DNA of 5,866 bases, taken from contig JALSOO010000002.1 of the NCBI GenBank assembly GCA_026986355.1, positions 1 to 5,866 of the forward strand, in the 5' to 3' direction. This DNA is from Campylobacteraceae bacterium (GTDB taxonomy: Bacteria; Campylobacterota; Campylobacteria; Campylobacterales; Sulfurovaceae). Below are positions 1 to 5,497 of the stretch, piece by piece (position 1 is the first letter of the stretch; every line of letters begins with the position of its first letter). The notes beneath the pieces were generated by a model. The model was given only the letters and a program-made list of their open reading frames with translations, was not told the DNA's origin and made no database searches. Both the position numbers and the translations under genes were made by a program.

Positions 1-40
1 AATTTTTATGTTGGTCATAATAATATACAAGTTGTTTCAT
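1..40 (-). CDS. Start of an unidentified gene running off the left edge (5' fragment only)
   Basis: An ATG at 40-38 opens a frame that stays open to the window edge and reads MKQLVYYYDQHKN. The yggS stop codon sits just upstream (55-53). An AGAGG motif at 54-50 overlaps that stop and lies 9 bases before the ATG, a normal ribosome-binding distance, so this looks like the next gene of the same transcript. Thirteen residues are too few to name a family, and I do not recognise it. It could be a chance open frame, because only about 40 bases are visible. Confidence 0.5.
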   Translation of the reverse strand, partial: MKQLVYYYDQHKN

Positions 41-52
41 AATTTTTAGCCT

Positions 53-730
53 CTATTTAAATATTGTTGAGCCAATACGAACAAGGTTTGACCCACATTG
101 AATAGCTAGTTGATAATCACTACTCATACCCATAGAACAGATAGTTGCATTATATTTTTTCAGATTATCATAAATCTTGTGGGTCAATTCAAAGCTCTTT
201 TGAATCTCTTTTTTATCTTGGGTATGCGTTCCTATACTCATAACCCCTTTTAGTCTTAATTGTGGATAACTCTCTATAATTTGGGCATAAATATCCTCTG
301 CCTCATAAACACCAACACCTGCTTTACTCTCCTCATTTGCAGAGTTTATCTGTAGCAGACAGCTCATTGTCTGATTTCTAGCTTCCAAACGTTGATTGAG
401 TGCTTGAGCTAATTTGAGTGAATCCAATGATTGAAATAGAGTTGGACGTAACTCAATAAGTTTATTGATTTTATTACTTTGTAGTCTACCCATCATATGC
501 CACTCTAGTGGTAGCTCTTCTAAACTCTGCATGCGACTCTCTAGCTGTTGTACTTGGTTCTCTCCAAATGCTCTTTGACCTAACTTATAGAGTGTTTTTA
601 TACTCTCTTCATCGGAGTATTTGCCCACGGCTACTAGTTTAACTATATGGTGTTCGCTAACAGAGATTCGTGCCTCTTCTATATTCCATATAACTTCATC
701 TAAATTTTTTCTTAATTTCTCTTTTAACAT
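53..730 (-). CDS. yggS: YggS/PLPBP family pyridoxal phosphate homeostasis protein
   Basis: This is a cytosolic PLP-binding protein of the YggS/PROSC family, a single alanine-racemase-type N-terminal (TIM-barrel) domain without known enzymatic activity that buffers pyridoxal phosphate. With the ATG at 730 it has 225 residues, close to the usual 225-235. Visible family motifs are LVAVGK with the PLP lysine K37 (most members read AVSK), FGENQVQQ at about 55-62, WHMMGRLQSNK from about 77, QINSANEESKAG at about 128, SMGMSSD at about 199 and VRIGSTIF near the C terminus, which form the phosphate-binding side. The frame extends upstream to a TTG at 748, but a purine-rich Shine-Dalgarno (742-735) lies inside that extension and the family starts near MLKEKL, so I chose the ATG at 730 (733 is also possible). 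The gene follows rseP by 10 bases and is probably co-transcribed with it. Family assignment is secure; a functional link to rseP is not shown. Confidence 0.93.
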   Translation of the reverse strand: MLKEKLRKNLDEVIWNIEEARISVSEHHIVKLVAVGKYSDEESIKTLYKLGQRAFGENQVQQLESRMQSLEELPLEWHMMGRLQSNKINKLIELRPTLFQSLDSLKLAQALNQRLEARNQTMSCLLQINSANEESKAGVGVYEAEDIYAQIIESYPQLRLKGVMSIGTHTQDKKEIQKSFELTHKIYDNLKKYNATICSMGMSSDYQLAIQCGSNLVRIGSTIFK

Positions 731-734
731 CATT

Positions 735-742
735 TCCTCTCT
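735..742 (-). promoter_or_regulatory. Shine-Dalgarno that sets the yggS start
   Basis: On the minus strand AGAGAGGA is followed by AATG and then ATG at 730, and it overlaps the rseP stop TAG (743-741). It is 4 bases from the ATG at 730 and only 1 base from the ATG at 733. It lies downstream of the TTG at 748, so it cannot serve that codon. This supports translation from 730 and excludes the six-residue N-terminal extension. Confidence 0.65.
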
Positions 743-1796
743 ATCCAAATAATCTATTTATATCGTTAAACAATCCCAATAGCATCACAGCTAATAGAAT
801 TGCCCACCCCATAATCGTCAACTTATACATAATCTCTTCATTGGGTTTTCTCTTGGTAATCATCTCGTATAGGTTAAATACGATATGTCCACCATCTAAT
901 GCAGGGATAGGCAAAAGATTTAGAACACCTAAGTTTACAGAGATAAGTGCTGTAAAAAATAGAAGAGCTGTAATTCCAACAGCAGATGCCTTTGCTGTAA
1001 CATCAACGATAGATACAACACCACCAAGTTGCTCCATAGGTACTAATCCAGAGATAAGCTTTTTTAGACCTTTTATAATAATCATAGAGGCTTCTTTGGT
1101 TTGGTTATAGGCATACTCCAATCCTCCATCTAACCCATAGGTTTGGGTTACTGTACTATTTATATCAGGGCTAATTCCGATAATTTTTCTCTCAACACTC
1201 TCATTAAATCTATTTTTTATATTTTGTAGTTTAGGAGTAATAGATAAATCTATATACTCCCCTTTTCTAAGTACCGTTAGATGTAGGTTATTGGAACTTT
1301 TTTGTATACTCTCGCCTATCTCTTCCCAATATAAAATCTTTTTGCCATTAATCTGAACAATTCTATCTCCTACTTGTACTCCTGCTTTGTAGGCTGGTTG
1401 TGTGGTGTTTGCATCTCCTACTACAGCTAGAAGTTTGGGTACTCCAATAAATGAGATAGATAGGTATAGTAAAAATGCTAATAGAAAGTTTGCAAAAGGT
1501 CCTGCTAATAGGATTAAAATCCTCTGCCAAGGTTTCTTGACATTATAGGAGTCCTCATCATAAGATACAAAGTTTGGGTTGCTATCATCTTGACCCTTCA
1601 TCTTGACATAACCACCAAGTGGAATCATGGAGATACTCCACTCCGTTTTTCCTATCTTTTTTGTAAAGAGCCTCTTCCCAAATCCAATACTAAAGACATC
1701 AACCTGCACACCAAAAAGACGTGCTACTGTAAAATGTCCTAATTCATGAAAAAATATGAGAAATGATAATATTAATAATGCTGTGAAAATACCCAC
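741..1796 (-). CDS. rseP: RseP-type site-2 intramembrane zinc metalloprotease, single PDZ
   Basis: This is a family M50 inner-membrane protease that cleaves transmembrane segments of substrates (regulated intramembrane proteolysis). The zinc motif HELGH is at residues 17-21, inside the first membrane segment (about 3-22). A second membrane stretch lies at about 92-118. A PDZ domain at about 125-190 contains AGVQVGDRIVQING. The C-terminal catalytic motif NLLPIPALDGGH at 293-304 provides the aspartate D301, and a final membrane segment lies at about 325-345. At 351 residues it is clearly shorter than E. coli RseP (about 450) and has one PDZ domain rather than two, which I recall as usual for epsilonproteobacteria. 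It starts with GTG; AGGA 6 bases upstream supports that start. It follows pgsA by 43 bases and precedes yggS by 10. The physiological substrate cannot be inferred: the RseA/sigma-E partner pathway of E. coli is not expected in this group. Confidence 0.93.
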   Translation of the reverse strand: MGIFTALLILSFLIFFHELGHFTVARLFGVQVDVFSIGFGKRLFTKKIGKTEWSISMIPLGGYVKMKGQDDSNPNFVSYDEDSYNVKKPWQRILILLAGPFANFLLAFLLYLSISFIGVPKLLAVVGDANTTQPAYKAGVQVGDRIVQINGKKILYWEEIGESIQKSSNNLHLTVLRKGEYIDLSITPKLQNIKNRFNESVERKIIGISPDINSTVTQTYGLDGGLEYAYNQTKEASMIIIKGLKKLISGLVPMEQLGGVVSIVDVTAKASAVGITALLFFTALISVNLGVLNLLPIPALDGGHIVFNLYEMITKRKPNEEIMYKLTIMGWAILLAVMLLGLFNDINRLFG

Positions 1797-1802
1797 TAAA
1801 TA

Positions 1803-1807
1803 TCCTA
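1803..1807 (-). promoter_or_regulatory. Ribosome-binding site for the GTG start of rseP
   Basis: TAGGA on the minus strand ends 6 bases before the GTG at 1796-1794. The resulting N terminus (MGIFTALLIL, then the HELGH-bearing helix) is the length expected for this family, with no in-frame ATG before the catalytic motif. GTG is therefore the best start. Confidence 0.6.
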
Positions 1808-1822
1808 AGTTTTTTTTAAAGT

Positions 1823-1831
1823 ATTATATCA
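1823..1831 (-). promoter_or_regulatory. Possible extended -10 promoter for rseP-yggS
   Basis: The minus strand reads TGATATAAT, an exact match to the extended -10 consensus TGnTATAAT, inside the only sizeable gap of the lower operon. Transcription would start near 1816, giving an untranslated leader of about 20 bases before the GTG of rseP, with the AGGA inside it. No clear TTGACA-like box is present upstream, but promoters in Campylobacterota commonly lack a strong -35. The DNA is AT-rich, so a chance match is possible. Confidence 0.4.
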
Positions 1832-1839
1832 AGGTATCT

Positions 1840-2397
1840 TTACATTTTAACACTTCTAAAAAACTCTCTAACATATTCATATCCAGAATAGAGTGTAAGT
1901 AGTACTGCAATCCAAAGTAGAACCTCTCCTCCATACCAACCCATTAGTAAAAAACCAATAGCAATCATCTGAACTACCGTTTTGATTTTTCCTAGCCATG
2001 AGGCTGAAATATCAATCCCCTCTGCTACTGCTGAAACACGAAGACCTGTGATAAAGAGTTCACGAGTAATAATCAAAAATACTGCCCAAGGGGAAGCCGT
2101 ACCAATCATCATCAATCCTAAAAATCCTGCCAAGGTCAACATCTTGTCTGCCAAAGGGTCTAATATCTTACCCATAGTTGTTATCTGATTAAAGGTTCTA
2201 GCAATATATCCATCAAAAAAATCAGTAGCACTTGCTACAACAAAGATAAAACCAGCAAAATAGTTTAACCATGATGGGTGGATACCCTCAAATATCTTAG
2301 CATCTTGATTGACAAGTAAAAAGAACATAATAGGGGCTAGAAGAAGCCTTATCAAGGCTAATATATTGGGGATATTTACAATTTTATTATTTTGCAT
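1840..2397 (-). CDS. pgsA: CDP-diacylglycerol-glycerol-3-phosphate 3-phosphatidyltransferase
   Basis: This integral inner-membrane enzyme joins CDP-diacylglycerol and glycerol-3-phosphate to give phosphatidylglycerol phosphate, the committed step to phosphatidylglycerol and cardiolipin. The complete CDP-alcohol phosphatidyltransferase signature is present: D59-x2-D62-G63-x2-A66-R67-x8-G76-x3-D80-x3-D84, whose aspartates bind the divalent metals and CDP. The N terminus (NIPNILALIRLLLAPI) is typical of PgsA, and several hydrophobic segments follow. At 185 residues it has normal length. The ATG is 11 bases after the stop of the upstream reductase, but the gap (TATAAAAACTT) holds no recognisable Shine-Dalgarno, so translation may depend on coupling. 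Phosphatidylserine synthase and cardiolipin synthase share the signature, but length and N terminus favour PgsA. Confidence 0.93.
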   Translation of the reverse strand: MQNNKIVNIPNILALIRLLLAPIMFFLLVNQDAKIFEGIHPSWLNYFAGFIFVVASATDFFDGYIARTFNQITTMGKILDPLADKMLTLAGFLGLMMIGTASPWAVFLIITRELFITGLRVSAVAEGIDISASWLGKIKTVVQMIAIGFLLMGWYGGEVLLWIAVLLTLYSGYEYVREFFRSVKM

Positions 2398-2408
2398 AAG
2401 TTTTTATA

Positions 2409-3188
2409 TTACCGAAAGGTAGTTCCACCATCAACCACTAGCGTTTGACCTGTAATCCATGATGCTTCATCGGTACAGAGGAAATAGACAGCACCTGCTA
2501 AATCTTTAGGGTCTCCCATTCTATTAAGAGCTGAACGTTTTATCGTCTCTGCTTTTACCTCTTGATAGTTGGTAAAGGCTTTTAATGCATCGGTATCAAT
2601 TGGTCCACCACTTACTGCATTAACACGAATACCCATCTCTCCAAGCTCAACAGCTGCATAACGGCTCATTGCCTCAACGGCTGCTTTGTTTGTTCCATGA
2701 CCTGCATAATTTTCAATATATATAAGATTTCCTGTTGAACTAAGTGTAACAATAGCCCCACCTCCAACCTTTTCCATACGTTTTGCAGCCTCTTGTGAGC
2801 CACTCACAAATGCCCCCACTGTTGCTGTATAGATATTAGTGAGACCCTTTTTAGGTCGTAAACGCATAAATTTACCATATCCACCCACCACTGGACGACC
2901 ATAAATCATAGCATTAGATACAAAAAAATCTACTCTATCAAAATCTTTATCAATATTTAAAAAGAGTGGTTTAAACTCATCAAGTTCTAATATATTTAGA
3001 GGATAGGCACGAGCTTTAATTCCATAAGTAGCCTCTAGGTTAGAGGCAATCTCATTGGCAATCTCTTGATTTGAATTGTAGGTAAAGGCTACATTAACTC
3101 CATGAGATGCAAATTTTTCTGCTACTGCTTTACCTATACCTTTGGTAGCTCCTGTGATAACTACTGTTTTACCTTTCATATCTGACAT
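2409..3188 (-). CDS. FabL-like enoyl-[acyl-carrier-protein] reductase (SDR family)
   Basis: This is a cytosolic short-chain dehydrogenase/reductase of 259 residues, most likely the NAD(P)H-dependent enoyl-ACP reductase that ends each fatty-acid elongation cycle. The Rossmann motif TGATKGIG is at 12-19. The active site reads S150-S151, then Y161-x6-K168 (YAGHGTNK), the YX6K spacing of enoyl-ACP reductases rather than the classical YxxxK, where a histidine sits instead. From memory it resembles Bacillus subtilis FabL in the stretch ending RYAAVEL and in VNAVSGGPIDTDALK (189-203) and GQTLVVDGG (247-255). Residues about 101-115 (GGYGKFMRLRPKKG region) seem about 8 longer than FabL and are basic. 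The start ATG directly abuts the dapA stop, with AGGAG 5 bases upstream. I recall that the H. pylori neighbour of dapA is annotated as 7-alpha-hydroxysteroid dehydrogenase; the YX6K motif argues against that name. SDR membership is certain, the exact substrate inferred. Confidence 0.8.
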   Translation of the reverse strand: MSDMKGKTVVITGATKGIGKAVAEKFASHGVNVAFTYNSNQEIANEIASNLEATYGIKARAYPLNILELDEFKPLFLNIDKDFDRVDFFVSNAMIYGRPVVGGYGKFMRLRPKKGLTNIYTATVGAFVSGSQEAAKRMEKVGGGAIVTLSSTGNLIYIENYAGHGTNKAAVEAMSRYAAVELGEMGIRVNAVSGGPIDTDALKAFTNYQEVKAETIKRSALNRMGDPKDLAGAVYFLCTDEASWITGQTLVVDGGTTFR

Positions 3189-4082
3189 CTATGCTCCTAC
3201 TATATTATAATTTTTCATAACTTCTTCAATCTTATTCATATTCTCAACCGATGGAGGAACAAGAGGTAATCTATACTCTAATGTCTCAATCAATCCAGCA
3301 ATATACATTGCCGTTTTGATAGGGATAGGATTACTTTCACAGAACATTACTTTATTGATGGTGTAGAGTCTATCATTAATCTCTTTTGACTCTTTGAAAT
3401 TACCTTTTAATGCAAGGTGTACTAGTTGTGATTTCATATCTGGTAATAAGTTGGAAGTTACAGATGTAACTCCTTTTCCACCATTTGCCAAGATGGGGTA
3501 ATCTATCGCATCATCTCCAGAGAAAACATAGAGTTCTGGACGTTTTGACAAGAGTTCAACGGTACGTTCGATAGAGCCTGTAGCCTCTTTGATTCCAAAG
3601 ATATTTGGTACATCATCAAATAGTCTACATACAGTATCTGCTTCTATATCTACACCTGTTCTTCCTGGAACATTATATAGCATAAATGGTAGTTCTACCG
3701 ATTTTGCTATCGCTTTATAGTGTTGGTATAGACCCTCTTGGCTTGGTTTATTGTAGTAGGGACTTACAGAAAATATAGCATCAACACCACACGCCTCTGC
3801 ATGTCTTGCAATATCTATAGCTTCATGAGTAGCATTGCTCCCTGCACCAGCTAGGACTTTTGTATCTCTATTTTTACAGACTTCTACTGCTATCTCTATA
3901 CATCTTTTATGTTCATCATGAGTTAGTGTGGCACTCTCTCCTGTTGTACCTACAGGACATACAGCATCAATTCCATGTCGAATCTGACGCTCAATTAGTT
4001 TTGCAAAGGTTGCTTCATCTAGTGTTCCATTTTTAAATGGGGTAATCAGTGCCGTGGTAGCACCTGAAATTAGGTTACTCAT
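3189..4082 (-). CDS. dapA: 4-hydroxy-tetrahydrodipicolinate synthase
   Basis: DapA condenses pyruvate with L-aspartate-4-semialdehyde, the first committed step toward meso-diaminopimelate (peptidoglycan) and lysine, in the cytosol. The 297-residue length is standard for this TIM-barrel class I aldolase. Visible residues are GTTGES at 45-50 (catalytic Thr46/Thr47), Y110 in SPYYNKPSQEGLYQH, Y136 and R141 in LYNVPGRTG, and the Schiff-base lysine K165 in GIKEATG. Residues corresponding to the E. coli lysine-feedback site appear retained (S50, A51, H55, H58, N83, E87), so inhibition by lysine is likely. Its ATG overlaps the upstream peptidase stop (ATGA), with AGGA 8 bases before, which suggests translational coupling. 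The motif set separates it from N-acetylneuraminate lyase and related aldolases. Confidence 0.97.
   Translation of the reverse strand: MSNLISGATTALITPFKNGTLDEATFAKLIERQIRHGIDAVCPVGTTGESATLTHDEHKRCIEIAVEVCKNRDTKVLAGAGSNATHEAIDIARHAEACGVDAIFSVSPYYNKPSQEGLYQHYKAIAKSVELPFMLYNVPGRTGVDIEADTVCRLFDDVPNIFGIKEATGSIERTVELLSKRPELYVFSGDDAIDYPILANGGKGVTSVTSNLLPDMKSQLVHLALKGNFKESKEINDRLYTINKVMFCESNPIPIKTAMYIAGLIETLEYRLPLVPPSVENMNKIEEVMKNYNIVGA
4079..4082 (-). other. ATGA start-stop overlap (M16 peptidase / dapA)
   Basis: The dapA ATG (4082-4080) shares bases with the TGA of the peptidase gene (4081-4079). This four-base overlap is typical of translational coupling, so DapA output probably follows translation of the peptidase. 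Confidence 0.85.
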
Positions 4083-5416
4083 CTACTTTTTCCTGTTTTG
4101 TTTTTTTCTTTTGCTTTTCTTAGTATTAGAGTTGTTGCAAACTCATCATTAAAATATTTATTGGCTATTTTTGTGACCAATTCAGGCGTAATTTTAGCTA
4201 AATTCTCTTCATAATTAAGTAAAGGTTTTAAATTTCCTCTTACCAAATAGCTTCCAAATAGTGAGTTTACATTTGCAGAGTCCTCTAGCGAGTAGATAAA
4301 GTCTGCTTTTGCATTGATTATTACCTTATCAAGCTCCTCTTTTGTTACATCTCCAGCTTTTAGCTTATCTATCTGTTTATGAATCTCTTTTTCTAAATCT
4401 TCTATCTTTACATTTGGATTGGCTATTCCCATAAATAGAAAAATCCCATCATCAGTCATCTCCATATTATAAGCATATATACTATTTGCCATCTCTTTTT
4501 TATCTATAATCTCTTTGTGCAGACGGCTACTCTTGCCTGATGATAAAATTTCTGAAATAGCAGAGAGAACAACTTGGTCTTTATGCTCATAATTAGGTAT
4601 AGGATATGCAATAGCAATAGTATCTACTCTATTGTTCTCTTTGTTTGTAATCTCTTTGCGTATACTTCCATCACGTTTTGGTTCAACAGGGTTTACTATA
4701 GGTACTTTATGATTATTTTTAATCTTTCCAAATTTCTCTTTGGCTACTTTAAATACTTTATCTTTATCAATATCACCAGTAACTATCAATATAGCATTGT
4801 TAGGTTGATAATATTTTGAGTGGAAATCTCTTATGTCATCAATCGTCCATGTCAAAATATCATTCATAAATCCAATCGGTGTCCAGTGATATGGGTGTGC
4901 TACATAGTGGGTATTAAAGAGTCTAAAATAGAGATAGCCCATAGGAGGATTATCGGTACGAACTCTTCTCTCTTCGGCTACTACCTTTCGCTCTACTTGA
5001 AACTCTTCATCTTTTAGATTTAGATTCTCCATAAGCTCTGCAAAGAGTGATATAGATGTCTCTAAATTTTTAGAAGATGATTTGATGTAGTATTGTGTAT
5101 AGTCAAAAGAGGTTGAGGCATTATTAACCCCACCTTTTGATTTGACAATCTTATCAAACTCTCCAGCTTTTAGGTTTTTGGTAGATTTAAAGTTTAGATG
5201 CTCTAACATATGTGCAATCCCACTCTTTCCCATAACCTCATTTCTACTTCCTACTTTATAAAAAATATCGGTAGTAATAACATTAGAGTTGTTTTTCATC
5301 GGGATAACAACGACCTCTAAGCCGTTATCAAGAGTTTGTGTATAATAATTGGGTAATGAGTTTGCCATTAATAGTCCTATTGTGGTTATAAATATTGTGA
5401 GAGTTTTTTTTATCAT
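4079..5416 (-). CDS. Secreted M16 family zinc metallopeptidase
   Basis: This 445-residue insulinase/processing-peptidase family protein is predicted to degrade peptides in the periplasm. A signal peptide covers about residues 1-18 (Lys-Lys, a hydrophobic core, then LLMA with likely cleavage after A18). The inverted zinc motif HMLEH gives H69, E72 and H73. The third ligand is expected at E149 in ERKVVAEE, 76 residues after H73 as in mitochondrial processing peptidase beta. The second half (about 180-435) is the M16 C-terminal domain, including SSGKSSRLHKEI at 292-303. The size fits the two-domain M16B subfamily, which generally works as a dimer. I recall homologues before dapA in H. pylori (HP1012) and C. 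jejuni (Cj0805). The ATG has AGAGGA at 5433-5428, an unusually long 11-base spacing; an in-frame stop at 5434-5432 leaves no better upstream start. Its natural substrate is unknown, and PQQ-related names sometimes given to the family are not supported here. Confidence 0.92.
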   Translation of the reverse strand: MIKKTLTIFITTIGLLMANSLPNYYTQTLDNGLEVVVIPMKNNSNVITTDIFYKVGSRNEVMGKSGIAHMLEHLNFKSTKNLKAGEFDKIVKSKGGVNNASTSFDYTQYYIKSSSKNLETSISLFAELMENLNLKDEEFQVERKVVAEERRVRTDNPPMGYLYFRLFNTHYVAHPYHWTPIGFMNDILTWTIDDIRDFHSKYYQPNNAILIVTGDIDKDKVFKVAKEKFGKIKNNHKVPIVNPVEPKRDGSIRKEITNKENNRVDTIAIAYPIPNYEHKDQVVLSAISEILSSGKSSRLHKEIIDKKEMANSIYAYNMEMTDDGIFLFMGIANPNVKIEDLEKEIHKQIDKLKAGDVTKEELDKVIINAKADFIYSLEDSANVNSLFGSYLVRGNLKPLLNYEENLAKITPELVTKIANKYFNDEFATTLILRKAKEKNKTGKSR

Positions 5417-5452
5417 ACTCTTTTCTATCCTCTACTACTGTTTTTGGAAATG

Positions 5453-5480
5453 CTATTTTATCTTAAAAGATTTAAAATAG
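5453..5480 (-). repeat. AT-rich inverted repeat (hairpin) between the Rpn gene and the M16 gene
   Basis: Perfect 8-base arms CTATTTTA (5480-5473 on the minus strand) and TAAAATAG (5460-5453) enclose 12 bases, in which TCTT and AAGA can extend the stem after a two-base bulge. No U-tract follows on the minus strand, so it is not a standard intrinsic terminator. It could weakly attenuate read-through from the Rpn gene, be a protein site, or be a chance result of AT richness. Confidence 0.35.
5455..5460 (-). promoter_or_regulatory. Possible -10 element for the M16-dapA-reductase-pgsA operon
   Basis: TAAAAT (5 of 6 matches to TATAAT) lies on the minus strand about 40 bases before the M16 start, with T-rich tracts upstream as is common in Campylobacterota promoters and no TTGACA-like -35. 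Transcription would begin near 5448 and leave a leader of about 30 bases. The site overlaps the right-hand arm of the hairpin. The gap 5417-5497 is the only space for an operon promoter unless the Rpn transcript reads through. Confidence 0.3.
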
Positions 5481-5497
5481 TCTCTAATTAATTTTTT

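Noticed and set aside
841..1110. 89-codon plus-strand open frame
   Set aside because: It lies antisense to the rseP 3' half, which has clear catalytic motifs; the translation shows no family resemblance and is a shadow of the real gene.
1982..2188. 68-codon plus-strand open frame
   Set aside because: It is antisense to the pgsA catalytic signature region; no recognisable protein features.
2409..3188. 7-alpha-hydroxysteroid dehydrogenase or 3-oxoacyl-ACP reductase (FabG)
   Set aside because: The YxxxK tyrosine position holds His164; the YX6K arrangement and the VSGGPIDTDALK segment fit FabL-type enoyl reductases better.
4574..5017. Two plus-strand open frames (81 and 65 codons) end to end
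   Set aside because: Both are antisense to the M16 peptidase and have low-complexity, Tyr/Ile/Phe-rich translations typical of the opposite strand of AT-rich coding DNA.
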